Source: Nostoc sp. S4 (GTDB taxonomy: Bacteria; Cyanobacteriota; Cyanobacteriia; Cyanobacteriales; Nostocaceae). From it: a DNA stretch of 64,000 nucleotides. Of the stretch, positions 36,701 to 45,383 are shown piece by piece. Location: NCBI GenBank assembly GCA_029379225.1, contig JAQYWR010000001.1, positions 186,001 through 250,000 on the forward strand. The letters run 5' to 3'. Position 1 is the stretch's first letter, and every line of letters begins with the position of its first letter. The notes beneath the pieces were generated by a model. It was not told where the DNA came from, made no database searches, and saw only the letters and a program-made list of their open reading frames with translations. Position numbers and translations under genes: made by a program.

Positions 36701-37188
36701 TTTCTTTTTGCTCTACTGTAGGATCGAGAATCCACAGTAGCAGTTTTGAGCGATTGACGCTAGATTCAGCAAAAAAGTCCTGACTCACAAAACTTTTCAT
36801 GTCTAGCGATCGGCACTCACACTATATTTTGCTTAATTATAAATATCACTTTGATAGCTGCTATAGTCACTCGCCTTTAACTGAAAAATTATTACACCTA
36901 AAATATGCTGTGCTACAAGAATAAACCTATTTGAGCGAGGCAACTTCTGCTCTTTGGTAGACATTTGTAGTATTTTTAAGCTAAAGTTGTAATGAGTTTG
37001 TTTTAGTTTAAGTTCTGGCAAAGTAGACATCAAAAGCAAAAAATCATTATTGCAACCTGTGACTTCCGCAGCATCAAAAGCCAAAACATAAGTGCAGGTA
37101 GAAAAATTGGGTGCAATATCCATGCATATATTAAAAGACCAATAAACATTAACAGGGGAAAATTCCCCCACAGTTAACAAGCTGTAAT
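36701..37188. other. Intergenic region between crr6 and the Fur-family gene
   Basis: About 490 AT-rich bases holding both promoters. An open frame on the minus strand at 36833-37204 lacks family features and a ribosome site, and it overlaps the fur start, so it is not called. No RNA gene is seen. Confidence 0.45.
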
Positions 37189-37635
37189 ATGCAAAAACAA
37201 ACAATTACTACAAGACCAATTCGTTCTCTAGAAGATGCGTTAGAGCGGTGTCAAGTCCTGGGTATGCGCGTCAGTCGCCAGCGTCGCTTTATTCTGGAAC
37301 TGCTTTGGCAAGCAAACGAACATCTTTCTGCTAGAGAGATTTACGATCGCTTAAACCAACAAGGCAAAGAAATCGGTCATACTTCGGTGTATCAAAATTT
37401 AGAAGCATTATCAAGTCAAGGTATTATCGAGTGTATTGAACGATGCGACGGGCGTTTGTATGGCAACATCAGTGATTCTCATAGTCATGTCAACTGTATA
37501 GATACAAATCAAATTCTGGACGTTCACGTGCAACTGCCAGAAGATTTTCTCCAGCAAATTGAACAACAAACAGGAGTGCGGATCACCGACTATAGTATTA
37601 ACTTTTATGGTTACCGCAACTCACAAGAAAGCTAG
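37189..37635 (+). CDS. Fur-family regulator (PerR/FurC-like)
   Basis: Metal-dependent repressor of 148 residues. The winged helix covers about 20-95 with LGMRVSRQRRFILELLWQAN, the HLSAREIYDRLNQQGKEIGH recognition region and TSVYQNLEALSSQGIIECIE. The dimerisation domain has the metal-ligand-type SHSHVNCIDT and ends NFYGYRNSQES. The double CxxC zinc site of many Fur proteins is absent: the only Cys residues are isolated. The sequence resembles the peroxide-responsive FurC/PerR of Nostoc as I remember it, but the symbol is not assigned. It is the only Fur protein in the window, and its link to the iron genes 20 kb away is unproven. Confidence 0.88.
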   Translation: MQKQTITTRPIRSLEDALERCQVLGMRVSRQRRFILELLWQANEHLSAREIYDRLNQQGKEIGHTSVYQNLEALSSQGIIECIERCDGRLYGNISDSHSHVNCIDTNQILDVHVQLPEDFLQQIEQQTGVRITDYSINFYGYRNSQES

Positions 37636-37640
37636 AGGCT

Positions 37641-37722
37641 CAGTATTGGGGATTGGGTATTGAGAAAGTATTCTGAATTTATTTCCTAGTTTCTAATTCC
37701 CAGTCCCCAGTCCCCACCCACC
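37641..37722. repeat. STRR tract (GGGGATTGGGTATTG and CCCAGTCC units)
   Basis: Short runs of TTGGGGA/TTGGGTA on one side and CCCAGTCCCCAGTCCC on the other fill part of the gap between the fur-family and NACHT genes. They belong to the known heptamer STRR class. Confidence 0.7.
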
Positions 37723-37802
37723 TATGACAGGCTAAGAAAATTGCACATTTGTCAAGTGGGTGCGAAAAAAAGGGACAACCTTTTACAGATAGTCCCCACC
37801 TC

Positions 37803-40775
37803 CTATTCATCAATAGAATTATTGCCAAAAACAGTTTCATTAACTACGTCATCATCTGAATCTATTGGTAAAATTCTGCCTTCACAGCTTTCAATTAGTC
37901 CAATTGTTAGGGGATTACTCGAATTAACATTTGTGTTGGATATGATTTTTTCGCTGTTGAATAAAGGTTGCTGCGATTGTAAATTTTTCACTTTTTCAAA
38001 GGATTCTTTGGAGAACAAAGCACCATTATCGGCGGCTAATTTTTTGTCATGCTCAGTAAGAATGGTATCAAATAAGCAGGCATTAGTGAGATTAGCAAAT
38101 TTCAGATTGACCCCCATCAGATTTGCCTGTTGGAGATTTGCACCTGTGAGATTTGCCTGTTGAAGATTTGCGCCTGCGAGATTCGCCTGTTGAAGATTTG
38201 CGCCTGCGAGATTTGCTTGTTGAAGATTTGCGCCTGTGAAATTCGCCCCAATTAACTCCGCATTAGATAAGTTTATTTGCTGAAGATTTATTTGAGTTAA
38301 TATCACTTGTAATAAAGAGGCTCCCGATAGGTTGAGTCCAGCCAAAGACTTGATTCGGGTTGTAAAGGCACTTTTGGACAAAACTGTTGTCCTAGCAATC
38401 AGCGCACTTAACGCCTCTGGATTGAACTGTGTCAAATTGATTGGATTACCGCAAGGCCAAAAAGGAATTTTTGTTTCCTGGTAGCAAGCACAAAGTAATA
38501 AAAATACATTCAGTCCCACCGCAGCATTTATCTGCTCAACATTTACAGGGTTTTGCAATGCGTGAAAGTGAGTCAAAGCTTTATGTGCTATTCCTTCATC
38601 TAACCAACGCCCTTGACAGTAACCACGCCAGAAAGACAAAAGACGTTGAAATAAAACTTCAAAAGAAAACTGCTCTTTTTGCTCTTTGCGTAATCCCTCG
38701 ATCGCCAGTTCTTCAATTTCCTGACTAAGTATCCCATAACCGAGTAAATTATAAATATGCTCGGCTACACTGCTAGGAGAATCAAGCATAAAAGTAAGCG
38801 TCCCATAAGGCTCATCTCGGTGCTGAGTTAGAAATTTCAACTCCCTAGCAATAGCTTTTGCACAAAGATATTCTCCCAACTTAATATGTGAAAACCCAAT
38901 TCTTCTCTGCGCCTCTGGGGCTGGGCGTAAGCTTTCCAAATCTCCAATTTCAAAATAAAATCTTGGTAAATTTTGATATTCTTCAACCCAATTGATTTGA
39001 TAACGCTGGGAGTGTAGAATTTTTAAAGCGATCGCCTGCATCTGATCGAGTAAATCTTGGGGAGCGCGATTATTGAGTAAATTAGCGATCGCTTCTGGAG
39101 TCCGCTGAATATGAGCAAATCCCGATCGCAATAGCATAGTTTTGATTCCACCACTTAAGGGATAGCCCAACAACCAGCGACTCAAGCGATGATAAATTTC
39201 CCACAACAAAGCAGCCTTGCTAGTTAACTGCAATAACTCTTCATCTAGCATTCCTTCACGGTGTAAAATGCCCAATAAATGCAGCATTAAAGGTTGACGA
39301 ACAAAGACAGATAGTTCTGGAAACTTTGATTTGGCAAATAACCCCGCCTGTTTTAAGAATGTAAATAAATTTTGAGCAATGGGCAACGATTGTACTTTTG
39401 CCCACTGCTGAAACCATTGCTTGAGTTCTTCTGCATCCAACGGCTCGATAGTAATTCGTTTGAATAAGCTCGGTACTTCTGGGACAATATCCTGCAAGGT
39501 CGTTGACGTTAACACAATTTTGTGGCGGTGCTGAGATTGAAAGTTGAGCAATTGCTGAATAAAAATTGCTTTTGTTCTGATACCCACAGCTTCCGGGGGT
39601 AGTTCATCCAGACCATCAAGCAACAACAAACAACGAGGATTTTCTTGTTCTAACCAAGTTAAAAGATTAACTTCAAAAGCCGAATTGAGAGTTTCGGTAA
39701 AAGTTTTGCCGTATTTTACATCTCGCAACCTAATTAGTATCGGCATCCAATCAGGGTAAAATTTTTCTGCCACCTGTGCCGCCCAAAGTTGGCAAAAACT
39801 AGTTTTTCCATAACCAGGTTCCGACTCAATCACAGCGATGGTTTCTAAATCAGCTAGTTGTTGTTGTGCCCATGTATTTAAATCAACTGGCGTAACAGTT
39901 TTTTTATCCTGCTCAGAAATGCTTTCTTGTATTGGTAAGCCTTTTTGTGGCACATAGATATCCTTAAGGGCAAAGGATTCCATCAGCAATGGCATACTTA
40001 GATTTTTAATCAAACTTGCCCGGTAATGTTCTCGGTGCAAGTCAATTTCATCGCTTACCGTAGAATCGGTTGATAAAATTCCCAATCTAACAAATTTTTG
40101 CAGTTGCGCTAAAGGAGCAGCATTTTCGGTAATCACTACCAGTAAGTCACCAGGAAGTGAGTTGAGCAAACGCTGTGTTAAGAGTTTAGCTTCAGCTTCC
40201 TCTGCACCATTGGCAACCAACCAAGCTATAGCAGCATTATTTATTTGTTGTACGAGTAATGAGTCAGCAATTAAAGACAGTGCTTGTTCAGCTTGAGTGT
40301 CAGTCAATTTACCTGGGCTGAGAGTTTTCAGCAGTCCTTGTAATTGCGGGTCTTGGAGGGTGAATTTACCCACTTCCGCTTGCAGGATGTTTGGTTGGGT
40401 GGGTATTCTTGCTCGGTCTAACCACGGTCTTTGCAGGCTTGATTCCTGCTCTAAAATTGCTTGCAAAGCTTCAAGATAGGCAATCTGAAAGGCTAACCAT
40501 GTACCTTCGTTACGTTTCAAAGGTTTTTTTTGGCTGAGGCTACGCAATAAGCTTGCTGTCAACTGGGAAATGATACTGATTTCTTGGCAAACAATACCCA
40601 AGGGTAATTCTAAGATTTCTACCAAAGTACAGATATCAAAAGGCATCAGACTTTTGACTTCCATATCCTGAACAATACGGTAAGCAATACCTGCCAATTG
40701 TCCTGCTGAAAATCCCCTGATTTGATTGATTGCGATATAGCGTTCTGCCAACCAGTGCCGAATACTTAGGTTCAT
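37803..40775 (-). CDS. NACHT-type STAND NTPase with C-terminal pentapeptide repeats
   Basis: 990-residue signalling NTPase. The first 300 residues are an alpha-helical region without a recognised domain. The NACHT NTPase spans about 315-480: P-loop ESEPGYGKTSF near residue 320 and Walker B CLLLLDGLDELPPEA near 390. A helical arm follows (to about 820). The C-terminus holds about 14-16 pentapeptide repeats of the A(N/D)LxX type, such as GANLQQANLAGANLQQANLA at about 840-905, forming a square beta-helix, then a 70-residue acidic tail. The repeats are coded by a recent 30-bp tandem array. Relatives act in anti-phage immunity or in cell signalling; no effector domain is obvious. It diverges from the DUF3685 gene. 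Confidence 0.9.
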   Translation of the reverse strand: MNLSIRHWLAERYIAINQIRGFSAGQLAGIAYRIVQDMEVKSLMPFDICTLVEILELPLGIVCQEISIISQLTASLLRSLSQKKPLKRNEGTWLAFQIAYLEALQAILEQESSLQRPWLDRARIPTQPNILQAEVGKFTLQDPQLQGLLKTLSPGKLTDTQAEQALSLIADSLLVQQINNAAIAWLVANGAEEAEAKLLTQRLLNSLPGDLLVVITENAAPLAQLQKFVRLGILSTDSTVSDEIDLHREHYRASLIKNLSMPLLMESFALKDIYVPQKGLPIQESISEQDKKTVTPVDLNTWAQQQLADLETIAVIESEPGYGKTSFCQLWAAQVAEKFYPDWMPILIRLRDVKYGKTFTETLNSAFEVNLLTWLEQENPRCLLLLDGLDELPPEAVGIRTKAIFIQQLLNFQSQHRHKIVLTSTTLQDIVPEVPSLFKRITIEPLDAEELKQWFQQWAKVQSLPIAQNLFTFLKQAGLFAKSKFPELSVFVRQPLMLHLLGILHREGMLDEELLQLTSKAALLWEIYHRLSRWLLGYPLSGGIKTMLLRSGFAHIQRTPEAIANLLNNRAPQDLLDQMQAIALKILHSQRYQINWVEEYQNLPRFYFEIGDLESLRPAPEAQRRIGFSHIKLGEYLCAKAIARELKFLTQHRDEPYGTLTFMLDSPSSVAEHIYNLLGYGILSQEIEELAIEGLRKEQKEQFSFEVLFQRLLSFWRGYCQGRWLDEGIAHKALTHFHALQNPVNVEQINAAVGLNVFLLLCACYQETKIPFWPCGNPINLTQFNPEALSALIARTTVLSKSAFTTRIKSLAGLNLSGASLLQVILTQINLQQINLSNAELIGANFTGANLQQANLAGANLQQANLAGANLQQANLTGANLQQANLMGVNLKFANLTNACLFDTILTEHDKKLAADNGALFSKESFEKVKNLQSQQPLFNSEKIISNTNVNSSNPLTIGLIESCEGRILPIDSDDDVVNETVFGNNSIDE
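38119..38238 (-). repeat. 30-bp tandem repeat, four copies, inside the NACHT gene
   Basis: Four units in phase (38119, 38149, 38179, 38209), each coding ten residues (two pentapeptides), differ by only one to four bases. Their similarity at DNA level shows recent expansion by slippage or unequal exchange. Confidence 0.9.
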
Positions 40776-40918
40776 TTAATTACACGGTGAAGGCTGCTAT
40801 GGCAATTATGATCGATTTATTCAGTTTGCGAAAACAGGTAACAATGGGGAAGACAAAGTTTTATCTCAAAGTTGTTTTTTAATTGGGAAAAAACAGTGCT
40901 TGTATAACCGAGCAGACT

Positions 40919-42664
40919 ATGAGCGATCGCCCTCTGAAATTACTACTTGTAGACCAAGACCCGATTTTTCGTTTGGGATTGCGGGTAGCTCTAGAAGCAA
41001 TTGCTGACCTACAACTAACGGCAGTGGTAGAAACTGATACTGCTGCCTTGCAGATTTTAGCAGAAATCGCCCAACAAGACCCTAACCAAGTAAATTTGGT
41101 AATTTTGGAATTAGGTAATGGCCGCTCTTTTAGCAGTCAGCAGCTAGGATTGCAATTCTGTCGCCAACTGAGAACCTTGTACCCCAACCTACCAATTTTG
41201 CTCCTCAGTTCAGTTCAAGAACAAGGATTACTATTAGCTGCCAAATCTATTGGTGTAAGTGGCTACTGTCCTAAAGGTACACCTATTTCTGAGTTAGTCA
41301 CCACCATGCGACAAGTTGCAGATGGTAATTCCCATTGGTTTGACCATAACTGTTGTACAGAGGCGATTAATCGCGTCTCTCCCCCCTCCCCCCAACCTTT
41401 GTTCAAGCTGCGAAATAATTTACGTTTGTCAGGGATTGGTTACATTAACGTTACCTTAGCGGCGGTAACAACACAATTACAAGTACCTGGACTACCAATA
41501 TTAGATCGGGCAATTCTGGCTGGACAGCGACGAGAACTATTAGCAGCTCGTTGGTTGCTCAATCGGTTGCTGGTTTCATCACAAGAAAAACAACAAGAAA
41601 ATATTTTGACTACCGATGAGCCGCCTTCAGGTACTTCATCGAGTAGTGCGATTCAGCAAACGCAAACGCCACCACCTTTGCTAACCACAGCAGCGTTACA
41701 ATCTGCTTTGTTTGCTTCTTGCGTTACTAAACTTCAATTTTCTTTAGAAAATATTACAGATATCGCTTTAGAAATTGATATTTTACGCGAACAAAAAAAG
41801 CGAGAATTACTTTATTTGATTCTCCAAAAACTTACTCAACAATTAGACGAATTGCGAGCTTCTGAAATTGAGAGCAATCAATTATTTGAAATAAGAAATA
41901 CCTTAATTAGTGATTTATGGCAAGCAGCAATTACAGATTTTTTTGGAAAATTTTATTTAATTAAAATTCAGGATAAAAATATAGAACTTGTTAAATTATT
42001 ACTGCAACAAACCGAAGTTGTTCAAAGAGAAATTCTAAATAAAATTCCGTTAACTTGGGAATTATATAATTATTTTTTATTTCAAACAGACTTATACATT
42101 AATAATGTATCATATTCAGCATTCAGTGATAAAGCTAAATTCCAAGCATCAATGATTTTAGAAAATTTATTAATTCAAGTAGCAAATGGTATAGTACAAC
42201 CACTGCTCAATTCATTGGCAGATGTAGAAATTATTAAAAAAAATTTTTATGGAAGTAGATTGATTTCTACAAGAGAGATTGAAAAATTTAGAAATGAATT
42301 GTCATGGAAATATCGTTTTAATAATTACATAAATGAAGCTCAAGCAGTTTTTGAAAGTCGCTACGAAATATTTGTGATTGCACCTCGTGGAATAGCCAAA
42401 ACTTCAATTTATGCCCCACGCAACCAGGAATTAGAACAACTTTCTAATATTCCTTTATTAGTCACACTGATTCTAGAATTTAGTGATGCGATCGCACCGC
42501 GTTTAAAATCACTATTAGCTTTGTTAGGTAGCGGTGTTGTCTTCATTTTGACCCAAGTAATCGGTCGTGGTTTAGGTTTAATCGGTCGTGGTATTCTCCA
42601 AGGTATTGGTAATGTTTCCTTAATAGAAAAGAATTTTAGACGAAATAGCGATCGGAGTAAGTGA
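40919..42664 (+). CDS. Degenerate receiver domain fused to DUF3685
   Basis: 581-residue cyanobacterial protein. The ATG at 40919 starts a receiver domain directly (KLLLVDQDPIFRLGLR, acidic pair Asp12/Asp14); an upstream ATG would add 12 residues. At the phospho-acceptor position the sequence is VILELGNG, so Glu64 replaces Asp. The Ser/Thr switch (ILLLSS) and conserved Lys (GYCPKG) are kept, suggesting a locked or phosphate-independent switch. The rest (about 170-581) is the DUF3685 region, helical and Gln-rich, with a hydrophobic C-terminal stretch LLALLGSGVVFILTQVIG that may reach the membrane. The linker between receiver and DUF3685 is coded by an interspersed repeat. It diverges from the NACHT gene. 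Confidence 0.85.
   Translation: MSDRPLKLLLVDQDPIFRLGLRVALEAIADLQLTAVVETDTAALQILAEIAQQDPNQVNLVILELGNGRSFSSQQLGLQFCRQLRTLYPNLPILLLSSVQEQGLLLAAKSIGVSGYCPKGTPISELVTTMRQVADGNSHWFDHNCCTEAINRVSPPSPQPLFKLRNNLRLSGIGYINVTLAAVTTQLQVPGLPILDRAILAGQRRELLAARWLLNRLLVSSQEKQQENILTTDEPPSGTSSSSAIQQTQTPPPLLTTAALQSALFASCVTKLQFSLENITDIALEIDILREQKKRELLYLILQKLTQQLDELRASEIESNQLFEIRNTLISDLWQAAITDFFGKFYLIKIQDKNIELVKLLLQQTEVVQREILNKIPLTWELYNYFLFQTDLYINNVSYSAFSDKAKFQASMILENLLIQVANGIVQPLLNSLADVEIIKKNFYGSRLISTREIEKFRNELSWKYRFNNYINEAQAVFESRYEIFVIAPRGIAKTSIYAPRNQELEQLSNIPLLVTLILEFSDAIAPRLKSLLALLGSGVVFILTQVIGRGLGLIGRGILQGIGNVSLIEKNFRRNSDRSK
41353..41380 (+). repeat. Palindromic interspersed repeat inside the DUF3685 gene
   Basis: TTGTACAGAGGCGATTAATC-GCGTCTCT is the inverse of the intergenic element at 32633-32660. 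It is in frame and codes part of the linker (TEAINRVS), followed by CCCCCCTCCCCCC coding PPSPQP. Confidence 0.8.
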
Positions 42665-42751
42665 AAGGGAGATGGAAAGTTGGGGAACTCGGGGCCCCCA
42701 CGAAGTGGGGATTAGGGGCAGTAGGGAGATCGGGAAAAGTAGTTAATCACA

Positions 42752-42782
42752 AATAACCAAAGACAAATGACAAATGACAAAC
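42752..42782. repeat. STRR tract (ACAAATG heptamers) overlapping a start codon
   Basis: AAAGACAAATGACAAATGAC runs into the ATG of the next gene, which is itself the ATG of a repeat unit. Confidence 0.8.
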
Positions 42783-43484
42783 AATTATTTTATCGGGTTA
42801 GTAGTTTCTTATATATATGCAACTGGTCTACTCGTTATTGGTGAGGGACTACGTAGGCTGTTTGGTGTGAAACCAGATTTGACTCGCAAGGTAATTCATA
42901 TTGGAGCAGGGATGTGGGTTTTCGGTGTCCTGCTGTTGTTTAATCGCTGGGAAATCGGAATTATACCCTTTGCTACATTTATTGGACTCAACTACCTGTT
43001 CTACCGCTACCGGGTGATTAGCGCAATGGATACCCAAGATAGTTCGCCTGGCACAGTTTATTTTGCTATTTCTGTAACGCTGCTGTTTGGATTACTATGG
43101 CGACCAAATGGCCCAGTAGATAGCGCCCCAATTGCCGTAGCTGGAATAATGGCGATGACTTGGGGAGACGCACTGGCAGCCTTAATCGGTAGGCGTTTCG
43201 GGCAGCATAAATATCAGGTGGGTAATTCTGTGCGTTCCTGGGAGGGTTCAGCAGCCATGTTTGTAACGAGTACAGCAGCGATTTTCTTAGTGCTGTTGCT
43301 ACTTCCTGGGTCGTCTCTTAGCCCCCTAGCAATGCCTTTGGGTTTGGAATGGGCTTTATTGACAGCAATAATAACTGCTACTTTTGCAACCCTAGCTGAA
43401 GCCGTTTCACCCCACGGCACGGATAACCTTAGCGTACCATTGGTAGGGGCAGCAGTAGTTTGGGTAATAACGCAGGCATTATAG
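42774..43484 (+). CDS. Phytol kinase-like (VTE5/SEC59-type) integral membrane protein
   Basis: 236-residue membrane protein of the phosphatidate cytidylyltransferase-like lipid kinase group that includes VTE5 phytol kinase and dolichol kinase; VTE5 recycles phytol for tocopherol and chlorophyll. Five to seven hydrophobic segments are visible, starting with FIGLVVSYIYATGLLVIGE. Family motifs are KPDLTRKVIHIGAGMWVFG near residue 35, MTWGDALAALIGRRFG near 125, then SWEGSAAMFVTSTAA and SPHGTDNLSVPLVGA. The start codon lies in an STRR tract, with no other ribosome site. The substrate (phytol, dolichol or other prenol) is inferred from the family. Confidence 0.82.
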   Translation: MTNNYFIGLVVSYIYATGLLVIGEGLRRLFGVKPDLTRKVIHIGAGMWVFGVLLLFNRWEIGIIPFATFIGLNYLFYRYRVISAMDTQDSSPGTVYFAISVTLLFGLLWRPNGPVDSAPIAVAGIMAMTWGDALAALIGRRFGQHKYQVGNSVRSWEGSAAMFVTSTAAIFLVLLLLPGSSLSPLAMPLGLEWALLTAIITATFATLAEAVSPHGTDNLSVPLVGAAVVWVITQAL

Positions 43485-43623
43485 TGATAAGTAGGTAGGT
43501 GGGAAAATTTATCGTTGAGATGAGGCAGGAGGCAGGAGGCAGCTATGTTGGAGGCAGAAGGGAAGAGGGTTTTAGCCTAGTTAATTTTTATTCACATAGT
43601 TTGGTTTTATTATGCCGACTTAC

Positions 43624-43748
43624 TATCATGTCCTGTTAAAAACTTATCATTTAGAGGGCAGGGGAGCAGGGAGCTCTTAGCAGGGGAAAGAGGCTTTTGG
43701 GATTTTTGCACAGATACGGTAATCATAAGTGATTAGCCGGACATGATA
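43624..43748. mobile_element. MITE with 24-bp terminal inverted repeats and TA flanks
   Basis: TATCATGTCCTGTTAAAAAC-TTAT and the inverse of the right end agree at 20 of 24 positions. Both ends start with TA, as in IS630-family target sites. The 125-bp interior holds GGCAGGGGAGCAGGG-type sequence and no gene. Confidence 0.65.
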
Positions 43749-43797
43749 TGAGGAAGGAGATGAGGGAGAGGCGAAGACACAAGGATGCAAAGAAAAA

Positions 43798-43822
43798 CAA
43801 ATGACTAATGACTAATGACTAA
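43798..43822. repeat. STRR tract (TGACTAA heptamers)
   Basis: Three copies of AATGACT end at the stop codon of the neighbouring oxidoreductase gene on the minus strand. Confidence 0.8.
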
Positions 43823-43823
43823 T

Positions 43824-45278
43824 TCATAAATTCCAATTGCGGCGAAAATGAAAGAAGCCTTCTAGAAACTCTTGCAAAGCAGTGTTACTATTTAACTTTT
43901 GTTTACTCCACTCTCTAACAATTTGTTCGAGAATTTCTGAGAAACTGGGATAGACAGGAGAGAAATTTGCTAAATCTTTAACTTTAATTTTTTTGGACAT
44001 TGCCAAAGCAATAAAATTAATTAATTCTCCAGCTTCTGCCCCCAATATCGAAGCTCCCAAAATTTCACCATTGCGTAGTACAATTAATTTACACATACCA
44101 GTGGTTTCATCACAGAGTTGGGCTGCTGCCACTGTTTTGAAATACTGTCGCAAAACTAAAACTTCATCTCGACGAAATTGGCGTTTTGCCTGTGTCTCAG
44201 TCAAACCCACTTGCGCCATCATGGGCACTGAAAATATTGCCCAAGAAATGTAGCGATAATTTACTCGTAATCTTGGGAAAAAGAGTGCATTTTTCAGAGC
44301 AATTTTTGCTTCATAATTAGCGATATTAGCAAAGTTGTAACCACCAATTACATCACCACAAGCGTAAATTCTATGATTGGTGGTTTGTAGTTTATCATTC
44401 ACCACTAAACGATGCCCATGCCATTTCACACCTATCGTTGCTAAATTTAGAGATTCAATATTTGGCTGTTGGCCAGTCGCTACTAAAATTTCATCAGTTT
44501 CAATGGCTTTGTCTCCTGCCTGAATCCACTTTTTATCATCAATTCGTCTAACTTGAGTCACTGGTTTAGCAGTCAGGACGCGCACACCTTCGACTTCCAA
44601 CTGTGCTTGAAGCAGTATGGCAATCTCAGGGTCAATATGAGGTAAAACGTAGGGATACTTGACTACCAGCGTCACACTGCAACCGAACCGCACTAAAGTT
44701 TGAGCGATTTCAATACTTTGAGGAATTCCGCCAAGAATTACCCAATTTTTGGGTAACGACACTTTATCTAAACATTGCCAAATATTAGTTAAGGTAAGAT
44801 AACCTGTGGCTTCTAATCCTTCAATTTCCGGAATTTCTGGACGCGAGCCATTAGCGAGCAAATAGGTGCGTGCGCGTAGTACGCGACTGTTAACAATAAA
44901 AGCCAGTTGAGGTGAGGATTGAAATTGCCCAGTGCCAACGATGACATCGACTCCCACTGCGGCTAGGATAGCGGGAGAATATTGTTCTTCGAGATTTGAG
45001 ACAACGGCTTGAGCATACACCATCGCTTCCTGCCATGCCAGAGATATATGACATTCTTCTGAGGTCTGAGAATGTGTGGCATGAATACCAAAACCAGCCG
45101 TATTACTCAATTTTTGTGCCAGTTTAGCAATTTCGCTCAGAGCATAATGATGAATAAACCCATAGTCTATTTTGGGTTGCACCAAGGCAACTGTAGCACC
45201 TAGCTGGGTGGCAGCAAGGGCAGCGTAGTATCCAGCAAGACTGCTGCCAATAATTACGACATCGTAATCAATAGTCAT
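43824..45278 (-). CDS. FAD-dependent pyridine nucleotide oxidoreductase lacking the redox cysteines
   Basis: 484-residue flavoprotein of the dihydrolipoamide dehydrogenase/mercuric reductase fold. FAD site at the N-terminus (VVIIGSSLAGYYAALAA), NAD(P) site in the middle (WVILGGIPQSIEIAQTLVRF), second FAD motif HRIYACGDVIGGYNFAN, and the C-terminal dimer domain from about 345. The CxxxxC disulfide that should lie near residues 40-50 is replaced by PKIDYGFIHHYALSE, and the HPT dyad before the C-terminus by VYPSFSEIL. It therefore cannot do dithiol chemistry and may be a simple NAD(P)H oxidoreductase. Its start codon is part of a TCATTTG repeat tract. Function is unknown. Confidence 0.85.
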   Translation of the reverse strand: MTIDYDVVIIGSSLAGYYAALAATQLGATVALVQPKIDYGFIHHYALSEIAKLAQKLSNTAGFGIHATHSQTSEECHISLAWQEAMVYAQAVVSNLEEQYSPAILAAVGVDVIVGTGQFQSSPQLAFIVNSRVLRARTYLLANGSRPEIPEIEGLEATGYLTLTNIWQCLDKVSLPKNWVILGGIPQSIEIAQTLVRFGCSVTLVVKYPYVLPHIDPEIAILLQAQLEVEGVRVLTAKPVTQVRRIDDKKWIQAGDKAIETDEILVATGQQPNIESLNLATIGVKWHGHRLVVNDKLQTTNHRIYACGDVIGGYNFANIANYEAKIALKNALFFPRLRVNYRYISWAIFSVPMMAQVGLTETQAKRQFRRDEVLVLRQYFKTVAAAQLCDETTGMCKLIVLRNGEILGASILGAEAGELINFIALAMSKKIKVKDLANFSPVYPSFSEILEQIVREWSKQKLNSNTALQEFLEGFFHFRRNWNL

Positions 45279-45383
45279 TTGTCATTTATCATTGGTCATT
45301 TGTCATTGGGTATTGGGTAGTGGGTACTAGAAAAACTTTTCCCTAGTCCCCAGTATCCAGCCCCCAGTCCCTAGTCCCCAGTT
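45274..45383. repeat. STRR tracts (TCATTTG and CCCAGTC heptamers)
   Basis: TCATTTGTCATTTATCATTG covers the start of the oxidoreductase gene. Then CCCTAGTCCCCAGTATCCAG and similar units run into the 3' end of cobD and code its last residues. Confidence 0.85.

Noticed and set aside
36833..37204. Minus-strand open frame of 123 codons upstream of the Fur-family gene
   Set aside because: It overlaps the fur start, has no ribosome site, and its composition is what AT-rich non-coding DNA gives.
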